Assembly: GCA_947579665.1 (NCBI GenBank)
Contig: OX388345.1
Span: 58,705,454-58,769,453 of the forward strand
DNA: 64,000 nucleotides
Direction of reading: 5' to 3'
DNA from: Sympetrum striolatum
Lineage: Eukaryota; Arthropoda; Insecta; Odonata; Libellulidae
Positions 1 to 13,100 of this stretch are shown here, one piece after another (the first letter of the stretch is position 1; each line of letters begins with the position of its first letter). The notes below the pieces were generated by a model that did no database searches, had not been told where the DNA came from, and saw nothing but the letters and a program-made list of their open reading frames with translations. The position numbers and the translations under genes were made by a program.

Positions 1-1061
1 ACCTGCAATCATGTCTGCTGAATAGGTACTAGATCCAAGCAAACGGTAATTGGTTTAACATAGTCTAACCCACTGGTTAACTTTAGGAATTAAAATTTAG
101 ACACATTTTGTCATCATTTTAACTCAGGCTATCTGGATATCTTATCTTTATTCAATCTTTTATCTTTCAAAAATGTATGCAAAGTATATAAGGAATAATT
201 ATTTAATTAAATATTTATGTAATTGCTCATGATTATTTGTAGGTTATAAAATTAACCCTAAAGGTTTTGTGGCTCCAACTGTTTCATTTTTCCCTTCATA
301 TACCATGGAATAAGTTTGGCAATGCTAAATAGCATTGATAAAAATGGGAGAAATATTTTATGGAAGTTTTGATGACTCAGCATCTATGTTTAGAGCAAAT
401 TCATTTCTATGATGGAATTTTAAGTTGTTTTCTAGGCATTATGAGGGCACTTACCAGTTGGAGGAATAAGTTAATCAACCCAAATGGGCATTTTCAACTT
501 CCTCAAAAATTCCTTAGATAAATAGATATTAAATTAATGTGTACATGAAACTATGTCATAATGCAGTAATTTTTTTTGTTTACATCAATCCAATAATTTA
601 TGCTATTTTGCAACACAATCCATCTCAGAGTATAACAAAACTCTTCAGGAATCATCAATTCAATAGTTGCAAAATAAGAAATAGACTTTTGAAGGAAAAT
701 CAAACTCATTTTACCTGATTATAGACAGAAAGATAAAGAAAAAATTAAAATTCCTTGTCTTTAAAAATTTGCATTTAGAAACTGTTTCCAGGAATGAAAG
801 ACCCCAGTAGTTATAGTTAGTTTAGGTAATAATAGTTTTCTGATGAAAAAAGAAAAAAATACAACAAAAGAGTTGCCTTGTGTTTCCCTTCAGGTTCTTT
901 GCAATTACCAATATTTCAGCCATACACTCTCTTAGTATTTTGTCAGTTTCAGGGTCCTCAGTCACAGTTTTACACCAGTAACAGTGGTTGGGAAGTTTTA
1001 TATTTGGCAGTCATTATGAGAGACTAAACTAAACCACAGGCTTTGCTCATGTTTCCCTCAG
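1..1061. other. Intron sequence upstream of the first visible integrin exon
   Basis: AT-rich sequence with no coding exon I can support. The exon at 1062 starts in phase 1 (it needs a preceding G to make Asp), so at least one upstream exon exists before the window or is unrecognised here. Confidence 0.6.
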
Positions 1062-1159
1062 ATTTTGCTGTTGGAGCTCCTTATGATGGTCCTGATGGTA
1101 GAGGAATTGTGTACATATATCATGGCTCAACCACTGGAGCAAGGGAAGAACCTTCTCAG
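1062..1159 (+). CDS. if: Integrin exon: FG-GAP propeller blade
   Basis: Encodes FAVGAPYDGPDGRGIVYIYHG after a split Asp codon. This is the classic FG-GAP strand with the GAPYDG turn. Acceptor AG is at 1060-1061 and donor GT at 1160. Enters in phase 1, leaves in phase 0. Confidence 0.93.
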
Positions 1160-4100
1160 GTACAGACTTTGATTAAGATTTTTTTGTGGTTTTTACTTCC
1201 CTGATTTGATGAGGAATCTTATGTAATTACAGATTATTCCTGCTGAAGCAGTAAGCAACTATCTCACCACATTTGGGTTCTCTCTTTCTGGAGGAATGGA
1301 TATGGACCAAAATGAATATCCTGATATTGTTGTTGGAGCTTATGAGTCAGACGCTGCAGTTTACCTCAGGTTAACATTGCTGCATGCTTTGCTAACTAGT
1401 ACATATTTATTATAGATAGTGAATTCCAGATTTAATCCTGTTTCTGAATCATTTGTTTAATTTTTCATTATATCCTTGGTAGGCTGGAATATCATTTATT
1501 TGCTATTCAGGAAAAATTATACTTGTATTTACTAAACTTATGACTCAACAATGGATCCTCTTTCTCTATGTAGCTAAAGTTAGATTTTCTTCTAAAATCA
1601 TTTATGCTTCTAAAATCTTGTTTTTCACATCACTACATTTCAATCTATAAATAATGTATTTGCTCTAATATTTTCAACAAATGTTGCCAAATGTTGTTAT
1701 AAATTTGCTAATTATGTTTAGATGTTTGGAAATTTTCTTCTTTTTGATTGCATTTATTTTGCATTGTGTGAATTTTTGAATTTCTAATTCTATGACAAAG
1801 TAATCAGAATTTTATGGTAAAGCTCACTAATGTAAATTTTGATTTCAGGAATTATTTTTTGCTTATGTTGTAAGAGCTAAACAAAATAACCCTTAACCAT
1901 GGCAGGGTATCTATAACCAAAGGAGGCCTGAGTGAAACTCTCCACTTGGCCCCCTTCCTTGCCTCTTTTATTTTATAAGTAATTGGTTATAAATAAAAAA
2001 AACAATATATAGCAATTCAAAATTTCATACATATTTCTAGTTATGTTCAAATTTTGCATTGAATATGTTTACCTTACTGGTATTGCATTTCATCAACTTA
2101 CAACTCCCTTGATATGTGAATAATATATAGTCATAATCGAAAATTGTTTTTTTGGGAACTTGTTTCCTACAGATCACGGCCAGTCATCATTATGGATGCA
2201 AAATTGACTTTCCCTCCACGTTCAGACCCTATTTCGCTAGATCAGAAGGAATGCAAGTTACAGGATAATACCTCTGTGGCCTGCACCACCTTAAATATGT
2301 GCTTGGAGTACAGTGGAATTGGTGTGGACAAGTCTCTAGGTATTATTTTATCAATATAGACTACTAAACAAATTTGATGAAACATTCTGAATTGACTTGC
2401 ATTTTTATGTTTACAGATTTTGATGTTCAGTATGTTTTGGATTCTAAGAAAAGTAAAGAACCAAGAATGTTTTTTCTCAATGAATACGGGAGAAATATAA
2501 TCAACGAAACACTCAAGTTGAGGAAGGGTACCCTTTTTTGCAGGACTATGCAAGTTTATATGAAGGTAGGTAATTATTTAAATAATAATAATAATAATTT
2601 TATTTGCCAGAGATCATACATAGATATTGGCTTCGTCAATACACTGCAGTCAAAATTAAAAGTCAAATACAAAATCAATAATTAGAGAGAAAAGCATCGA
2701 TAGAATAAAACATTTTACCAAATAGAAAGTTCTTAACCTTTGATTTGAAACAAGATATTGAGCCTATATTTTTATTTCTACTGGAAGTGCATTGTATAAA
2801 ATAATGGAAAGATGAAATTGAGGGATCGAGTAGTCCGTACATAGGAAATATGGAGATTGTTACTATTGCGAGTGTTATGAGTATGAATGTCGGCATTTAT
2901 TTTGAACTTGTTAAGATTTGATTTAACATGTATCACTGAAAATAAAATAAAAATGCAAGGAAGAGGTAAAATCAAAAGTTGTTGAAAGAGGGGAAGGCTG
3001 GGAGCATCAAGGTTAGTGTTAGATATTAGTCTTAAATTTTTTTTTTTAAGTTTGAATAATTTAATAAAAAGGGCAAGAGGAACCCCAGAACAGAATGCTG
3101 TATACAATATGAGGATAAAAGAGACCATAATAGATAGATAGTAAGACATAAATTGAAATGGTAAAACGAATTTTATGAATTAAGAAATTCGATGTGAGAA
3201 TGCCAGTAAAGGTGAGAGTTTATGTGTATGCCAAGAAAAGTCGTATAGTCAATCTGAGGTAAAACGCTGTCATCTAAAGAAATATCTAATTTTTGAATTG
3301 GTTTATTTTTTGGAAAGAAGTGAATAACTGAAGATTTATCGAGATTAAGTTTAAGGAAATTATTGAGTGACCACGTACGTATTTTCCGAGCAACAAGACT
3401 GCATTTGTTAAAAAGTGATTCAGGGGTTGAAGAAGAAAAAAGAATATTTGTATCGTCAGCATATAAAGTACGGATGCTACCAGGTGTACCAGTTATATGA
3501 TCAATAATGCCTATTTACCCTGAATTATCATATTTACTTTGGAAAAAGTAGACCCTACCTGTTACTGACTCTTTTAGATTGGCTGGGATGCTCTCCTGTT
3601 ATGACAATCATCATCAGAAATGCTGTAAACATTTGTAATGCCTTAATATGTCTTACTTTCTCTTATTTTGCCTAATCATTGGGCAATACAAGTATAATGA
3701 TGACTAAAGAGTTTCATCTCTAGTGGGTCTAATAATATGAAAAAACATATTTATGTCATAAGCAGGTTTTATATGGTATAACTACAAAAATATTCCTTTT
3801 GTAAATAAATAATCCTACTTTGTGGAATTCACCCATTGGGGTAGAGTCTGGAACCAATAAACAAAAGTTGACTCTAAATGCTTATAGAATGGTAAATATA
3901 GCTAACTTATATTAATTATTTTAAGATCATTTTCCATTTTATGAGCAATATATTTAGACATACCTTCTGTTATGGTCTTTTAATACATGTTTGACTGAAA
4001 ATATCACATTTACCATGTGATGACAGCCTTATTCTTAGGTTTACTTAACCATTAATCAGGATAACCAACAAAATTGAGTTTGTAAATTTATGCAACAGAA

Positions 4101-7100
4101 ACATTTAAAAACAAGAATAATTACATGGAATTTTTAATGACAAAAATATTTGCTGAGAACCACTACTGTTTCGTATATTACTGCTAATTGATGGTGGTAG
4201 GAATGAAACCCTGCCAATTTAGAAATTTAACGAGGAAAATGGAAAAATCAGTTTATTACTGATAATATATTCATTATATCTGTAATTAATAATGGAATGT
4301 ATAATCTACTATTTAGCTAATGCTTTTATTCCATTCATTGATTTTCTGAAAGTAAGCAGTTGCTCTTTTTATGATTTATTTAATGTAAAGGTTTACCATC
4401 TCCATTTTGGAATGTCAATTTATCCTAATCTTCATTCATATTTTAGGACGATTCTAATTTCATGCAGTTCTCTTTCATTCTATTGCCTGCTGAAAATCAA
4501 GCATTATTGTTCTCCTTACAGCCCAATTTACGCGACAAACTGTCACCGATAGAGGCAGAGCTAAGGTATAGTTTGAGGAAGGAATCTCCAGCTGTTACTG
4601 CCCGCAGAAGAACTCAAAGGTCATTGTCGCCTGTTCTTGACGAGAATGCTCCTTCTACTCAAAGAGTCTCAATAAGCATACAGAAGAACTGTGGAATAGA
4701 TAACATCTGTATTCCTGATCTCAAAATGAATATCAAGCCGTAAGTTACTCAGGAAGAAAAATGTATGAGGCATTTCTTTGCATATCTGAGCCACAGATGA
4801 AGCACAATAATGCCTATTTACATATGAATTAATACTTCTAACTCTCTCATTCAAAGATGGTTATATTTTAAAAATTTAATGCTGCAATAATTCTTTATCA
4901 TAATTTTGAAGACATAGTTGCTGCTTTTCCTCCATATCTAACATACTGTCTCAAATTTTGTGACTTTCAAATGACACATCCATTTTTTTAGCTACAGTAT
5001 TATAGGTAATTAATGAAAATAATTTTATATATCGGATATACATATAAATGCAATAAGTTTTTGTAACAAAATCTCTGTTAGCGGCATAATTGCTTGAAAA
5101 ATAAAGAGCATATGTAGTCTAAAATTGATGCGATAGGCTGTTATGGCTACTGCGGAGGATTAAATAGCAATCCTGAAAGGAGGCATTTATCTGTGTTATC
5201 CTTTTATATTCTATGCTATTTTTTATTCATGTTAAACCATGGTCTTCTTAATATTTTTTGCCCTGTAATTAGATAAAATTGTAATTTATATTACTTCTAT
5301 GTGAGTTTAATGACTCATGTTACAATATAATATCTTTTGAATTTCTTTGTTTGTAATATGTTTGATTCAATGCTCTCTAACATATATTCTCTCTTATCAT
5401 TTATCATGTTTGTATTTTATGGAGTAAGGTTTCTGTTCTGGAATCTTTTTGCGGTCCTTAATTAATAATTCATATTGATGTATAACATCATATTTTCCCC
5501 ATTATGTACAATAAAAAATTTTAAAGATAAAATATATATAAATTTCTGTCGATTGTGGAAACGAGTGGTATAGAGAAGCAAACATCTGACTATTACATGT
5601 TACCACTTGACTAGCTGTGTGACACGAAGATGCTACCATCTGAAATTTTCTGATAAAAGATACCATATGATACCATAAATCCTGAAATTCTTTTACCAAG
5701 TGCCTTTTCCAACACAAATATTGTACTCTATGCTGATAATACTTCCACCATCAACCATATCTTCATCTAATTCTCCATTCTCAGAAAGTAATATACCCAG
5801 GGGTGTCAGTTACTACATCATTCTAACTTTGTCATTAATTATGAGCAATTGAATTTTATTTGACTGTCATTCTTTACATCGTTGATTCATACATTTCAAC
5901 TCAATGGACCTTTTTTTTGCTATATGTAATTACACCCTGATTCCTCTATCTAAAACATGTGGATTTTGAAGATGGCTTAATTTAAAACAAACAAAATTCT
6001 GATGGGTTAACAAATGTTGGAAGGCCAAATAACAGATTACATTTACTTAAATGATACATTTCAGAAGCAAGTGATGCATGTTATAATTCTAGGAGTGTTA
6101 CCCGCTATCTTCTTGGGTCTGGACAGAGGCTTGAATTTGATGTGTTCATCCACAATGAAGGTGAAGATGCATTTGAGTCAACGTTCAAAATGAAGATGCC
6201 AGATGGAATAAATTATGTCAACATTGAAAGGATTGATGAATCAGACATTCTGATTCAATGCTCAGCTCCTTCCAGAGTAAACAATAATACTCTCCGTTGT
6301 GACATAGGAAATCCACTGCCCAAATCAAAACTGGTAAATAAAAATTTCAGATCACTCATTTCTGAGTAGTATTAGTGGTGATTTGATGCCTTGATAATAA
6401 ATTACATTATATTATTAGATAGCAAAATTTATATAACCTTGGCTGCTTAAAATGTTCACCAACAACCAAAAGAATTAATCTACTTAAAATTTAAGTATAT
6501 GCTACAAATTTCATGGTCTGTACTAAAAATTGCAGTAAAGGCATTAAAGCTTGCAACTGATATTATGATTATTTTCATTGCGACTTATCCTTCGTAGAGG
6601 TTATTTGAATATGTTCCTACTTTACATCTAAAGCAATTATTCACCTAGACAACCCATATGTTTGAGATGAATTAATATCAATTTGCAGGTTTCTTTTGAT
6701 TGCTTTTCAAAGTAAACTAGTTCTAGTATATCATTTAGCTGGGAAATTTGGGGAGCAATGTACCTGTTAACTAAAACCTGATTTTCTAACTTGAAAAGAA
6801 CTTGCATATAGCTATGAATACTACATTATTTGCTCTTGTGATAGTATAATCATTCCAATTTATACATAAAACTATGTCTGTTTTTAATGCATACATTTGA
6901 ACCATTTTTAGGTCAATTTCAAGGTACTACTTCAACCTTTCTACAGGCAAGGAATGAAACCTAGGTATGAGTTTCATATGAATGCCAATAGCACAAACCC
7001 TGAGGCGGAGTCATCTAAACTTGATAATTCACTTATATTTACTATTCCAATTTGGGTGGAAACAGATCTGATTATTGAAGGGTAAGCCATGCATTTTTTA

Positions 7101-10100
7101 TTACCTTTCTCCCTTTGTCTGTTTTTTTTGCTCATGTGTATGTTAACATATTCCAAACTTTGGGGTATAAGGTGCTTCAGGTTCATGCTCTTTGATAGTA
7201 TGCCTCTTTAAGGTCCATGTAAAAGGTCCAAGAAAAACTTTGAGGGTAAGGGTGATGATTCTTACAATTAGCTTTTACTTGGTATTTAATCTGATGGATG
7301 ATTCTAAAAAAACAAGCATCAGTTACATAAGTGATATTTACAGTTACTATTTAGGAATTTTGATCAGAGATTGTGAAATAATCATAAAAAAGGCAAAAGA
7401 AAAACAGTAATTTCCAATTGATACTATTCAAATCAATGATGATGTGAAAATATTTTGACGGCAATATGAGCAAAACTGGTTTCCTGATTAAAATTAAATG
7501 AAGATAACCATTTTTATTATGCCTTATCAGTTTATAATTTATTTTTAAATTAGAATATCAGCTCATAAGAGTTAGATGAGAGTAAATGCATAGAATTATG
7601 TGCCTTACTGAAATAATCCTTATATTACAGGTCATCTAACCCACCTGAACTATATTACAATTCATCCCTCTATGGAGATAAAACCTTAACCCATGAGTCT
7701 GATATTGGTCCTCAAGTTCTACACTTCTATAATATCAGGAATAAAGGACCATCTGATATATTAGAGGCAGTTGCATATGTTCTCTGGCCAACTTATACTG
7801 TAGCAGGTTTGCATTTTTTTATCTGAAATAATTTTTCTGATTATTTTGAATCCATCACATTAATATCATGTGATATACTAAATCTGATTTTGATTGTGTC
7901 AGACTCAGATATTTTTCTGTAGTTTTAATTTTTCCAACCAGAGGTTCTTAGTTGAAGCTGCAAGAATGTTATATTTAGATCACCATCAAAATCTTTCCTT
8001 CATCCAATCACTGATATGACTGTTTCAGACTCCATGGAAACTTAATGCAATGCTTCCTCTACGAACTGTGTTTATTAAGATGGTGTTCAATGAACTCTAT
8101 CTTAATATTATCTCTCTCTATAATTTAAGTAAAGATAAACAATAGATATTATTACCTTCAAGCATCTAATATTATTCATCTTCTTCAAGAATTTGGTAAT
8201 TTGATGCCTTGCAATTCGAGGACCTGCAATTCAATAGTAGAATTTTTGGTGAAAAAATACATATGTTCATATCTATACATTTTGTTGGGCCATACTGGAT
8301 TATTTTAGTTTTTGCTAAGAAGTAAGTTTAATTTTTTTATATTGATTTTTAATTTCATTTTTACTCATGTGTGGCACTGTGTGATGAACACACAAGTTGG
8401 CAGCAAATTTTATGGCCTTCCATGAAGTGACCCCTAAACACATTGATTTTAAAATTAACTGTAGAAGCCGTTACTTGGTGAAACTGCATTTCGGTGAAAA
8501 TACTAAGCAAAGTTTCACAAAATTTATTGCGATTTTACTTTTATTTGAGATTCCCAATGTGGAGAACAATAATACATCATAAATTATGATAATAAACCAT
8601 TATACTCAATGACTTAGTTCTTTCCCAGCATATAGATTGCAGAAAATTCTATCGGGTGATCAGCCGAGTCATTGAGTTGACCACTGACATTTTGGTGGAA
8701 AACTTGACACCCTGAAGATGTCCGCTGAGAATGCGACCAAAACTTCAGTGGAAATCAACCCAACAACCCGGCTGATAACCTGAGAGAATTTTCTACATTA
8801 TAATCAATGATCAAAAATAATAAAAAACTATAATCAGAAAAATTATTCACAAACTTCAACAATGTTTCTGTCAAGATCTCTGCAGTAGGTTATGTTACTT
8901 ATGTAATTACATTTATTACCATTCATAATTAGAAAATAGAGTTAGGAATAGATATATAAAATATTTTCTGTAGATTAAATGTGTTACTTAAAACTACTGC
9001 AGCTTGAAAAATGGAGAATGACTGCTGGAACTACTAAATAAATCATAGAATATAAAATGGGATGTAATCAGTCTTGGTGAAATTAGAAGAACTGATTACA
9101 CCTGCTTTACTAAAACACTTTAGGCATCAGAATCATTTCTACAATGAATAGGATATAGGATAAAGAGTTGTTAACCTCATATCTAATAATTTATTTTAAA
9201 TAATCAATATAATTTACTATATGAATAAGTTTTTTGACTTCTGAATGTTAGCATTATTTGCTGATTATTTTTTTTATCCATTTCAGGAGACCATCTACTT
9301 TACCTTGCTGAACAACCTGAGTTAAGCGGTCCAATTAAATGTGAGCCCATGGAGCATGTAAATGAAATGAATCTGATTGTAAGTAAAATCAATGCTTGTG
9401 ATTGAAAAGGTTGAATATGAATTAAAGGCAATAGTTCTTTAATCATATTCATTTTTTTTCTATGTGTTCTTTAATTCTTATGTGATTTTAATTTCTGGGA
9501 CAATGTCATTCATTAGGGAAGGTTACATTTGAAAACAGTTGCCCCATCCTTTCTATGTAGTTTCCTCTCATAACCTTAAATTAATTAAAAAGTATTGTAC
9601 AGTATCAGAATGCTAATATCTCTTGATGTCTCCCAGTGACTCCCAATGACATTCATTTTGCATAGAAACTTTTATGTTGTAATGTTTCATGAAAAAGAAG
9701 TCAATCATTTAATATTTCAGTTGTCAGATAGGTTCAAAGGTTAGCCATGTATTACTTACTGGCTGTGGTGGCGGAGTGGTTAGTGTGCTAGTGTGTTAAC
9801 GCTCCAACCTCATGGTCCCGGGTTCGAATCCCAGCTAATCAGATATTTCTGGTTAGGGAATGGTTGTCTGTGTATGTTGTGTGTGTGTTATTTAAAAAAG
9901 GAAAACATGCAAAAAAGTAATACTATAAAAAAGGGGTTAATTGGAGGAATGACATTCAAAGGCTAAAATTCGCCATAAAAAGATGGCATTATTATTATTA
10001 TATTTTAAACTTGCCCTCTCTCTGTTTTTTTTTGTGCACATACATATGAGGAGTCAATCAAACATTTCCATCATTACAGATAAAATGATCTGAGTCAGAA

Positions 10101-13100
10101 ATAGCATGTGACACAAAGCATTTTTAAGGCATGAGTATACAATTACAGCAATTCCTTTCTCCTCCTCCAATGTACAGAAGATCAGTATTTAGCTGAGCAA
10201 GTAACATCCTCTCTCAGATCAATGTTTTTCGATGTTCCCGAAGATTCTCAGATAACATGGCTGTTTGACTCATGCAGCTGATGTGACAGTATTTTTATGG
10301 TTACTTTTTTTTATTAAAGTTAATCTTTAAATATGCAAAATTTATAGTAGTTCTATTTGGTCACAAGAACACTTATTATTCAAGAAATAAACTGAAAATT
10401 GAGGCTGAACAATCTTCATTAAATATCATTGCTAATACATGAATGATCAAAAATTTATTTTGTAAACTCCTAAAGTTTACAATGTATGAATGTTTAGTCT
10501 TGACGGTAATAATAATGGTTTATTTACAAGTATTAGCCTAATTACAGATTACATGTTATTAAAAATAATTACATTGCATGGTTTCATTAGATTATATTTT
10601 ATAAAAGAACAGTTATAATAAGCATGAAAGTTATAATACACAAGACATAGAAAATTTTGAATTTACAGAAAAACATGTTGTAAGTATTGACCAATATCAT
10701 TAATTAACAGATTAAATAATAAGGGTCCTAAATGGGACCCCTGTGGTACCTTAGAGAAAGCAGTAAATGTATATGACACAATCATTAACGCTCTCTTTCT
10801 CTGTCATAGAGATAGCTTTTAAACCATTCCAATATGTGACCACCAAAGCTGCATGCCTGAAATTCAGCTATGAGAATAGTATTATTAACATTATCAAATG
10901 CCTTATAACAATCAGTATATATGGTGTTAACATGGTGGTGTTTTGCAATAGCTTCAGTAATACAATTTTGGCAACTCAGCAAATTAGTCATGGTACCTTG
11001 AAGGAAGCCATGCTGCACATTGATAATTATTAATTTGACATCAAAACGGATTTTGTTGACTATTAAGCTTTCCAACACTTTGGCTAAAGTTGACTGAATA
11101 GTAACACATCTGTAATTTGAAATACTACTTTTATCACCTTTCTTGAAAATAGGAATTAAATGACTAGTTTTAAAAAGTTTAGGATAAATTTTGCAATTTA
11201 AAGATTTATCATATAATATAAATAAGGGATATACTAATGGTCTATTGCAACTTTTTTATGGAATGACAGGAGTATTATCTGGCCCGGCTCCTTCGGATAC
11301 CTCAAGTGATGAAAGCTTTTCCTCAATTTCAATATAAAATACCCAATTGTTGTTTATATTTACATTTTTATAAAATTTAAAAGACGGTATGTTAATATCT
11401 TGAGACTCAGTGTATACCTTTGAAAAATATTCAGCAAATAGATTAGTATATACAATAGTTTCAAAATTTTCTACTGTAACATCACTAAGAAACATTTTCT
11501 GGGGTACTTTATTAGGCGATTTCTGATTTGAATGATACTCTTGTTTTTTTCCTGCTATAACTTGAATGATGTATGTATTGACTTTAGATGTTTGCCTCTC
11601 AACAATTTAATTTCTATGCATTCTTAGATGAATTAATAATAGAAGTTTGTGACATTTCATAGTTGCCATCACTTTGAAAACCCAATCCATGTTTTGTTTA
11701 GTTTTTATGCTTTGTCTCTATTCTTATAAGATAACACAAGAAAAAACCGAAAGGAAATTTTACTTAACCCTCGACGGACTACGGATGCCAAATGGCATCA
11801 TCCGACACATACTATTATTTCATTTTGTATCACAGAATAGGAGAGCTTGATGACAATGTTGCAATTTTGTATTTGTTTGGTTGGTTTTATAAATATGCTT
11901 GGCATAATATTTTATGGATATTGTTTTCAGACAATCACAAACCAAAATACGTAAGAAATTTAAAATAATTCCACCCTTGGAGGGTTAAAATTATTAATAT
12001 GTTGCTTATTTATTATTAACTTCTTTGCAATATAAACTGTATTTTATATCAATGAGTATGCTTTCACAGATTGACCACAAGAAAAAGACATTCCTGGATT
12101 TCCTTAAATTCAAAAATGAGGACTCTACACAGACTGTTGAGGAAAATTCACTACAAGAAGTGGTGTCAAGGGAGGAATCCTCAAGTTCTAGGAAGACATA
12201 TACCTCATCATGGTCATCATTCTCATCATCTTCCTCAGAAGAGCAAAGGGAAGGGAGGAGGACAAGGAGGCAGATCATAGATGATTCTCAATCCGAGAAA
12301 AATAATGATCATATATGTGGACCAACCAATTGCTCAAAGTATCAGTGCACAATTGGGCCTCTCAGCAAAGACCAAGATGCATGGATTGTGTTTCGGTCTC
12401 GAGTGGATGTGAGAACATTGAAGAAAGTGAGTAGCTTTGCCTTGTTGTAATCTTTATTATTGTTTACTAAGAAAAAAATCCTTCGTCAATGATGCATAGT
12501 GGTAACAATGGTATATGTAACAAAAAAGTAAAGATTTTGCAAAGCAACATACTATGGCAAACAGCATGTGTCTTACAATCACATTTAATTTTTATCTTTA
12601 CCTGACTTATAATATTTGGATATATCTTACACTGGGAAGCTTCCTGAATTTGACAATGTACAGTAGTATCTGGGTGATGTACCATATTTGACGGCATAGA
12701 AGATGCACCTTTTTTCCTAAATTATGTCTCAAAAAATTTACCTGCGTCTTATATGTGAAGGTTCAACCTCCACAGGTTAACTTTCAATACTGAATGCTAT
12801 TTTTAGCCCAGATGGTCTATACTACCTATTTCATAATTGCATTCAATGATTGTGTTAATATTTGGCTTTTATGAAACATGACAACTAAAAGAAACTTCAT
12901 TTTAAGTTATTGTGGCACCACGCTTTCTTATGGACTATTAAAATTCTTTTTCCTTGTAAGTGGTCAACTTAATGAGGGTGCGTCTTATATGCCGGTGCGT
13001 CTTATATGCCGGTGTGTCTTATATGCTGTCAAATATGGTAATTTTTGGATTAATCTGGCTAGGTAGAGAGAAATAAAGATCAAACCTGCAGAGAAAATAA

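Noticed and set aside
1895..1975. GC-richer patch in an integrin intron as an exon or SINE
   Set aside because: No splice-consistent frame and no Pol III boxes; possibly an old repeat, but unsupported.
9761..9835. Possible tRNA gene
   Set aside because: A- and B-boxes are perfect, but the acceptor stem does not close and the sequence continues as a SINE body with an ATT tail.
12071..12280. Alternative frame in the Ser-rich integrin exon
   Set aside because: It is a shadow; the frame with the furin site and calf-2 cysteines matches flanking exon phases.
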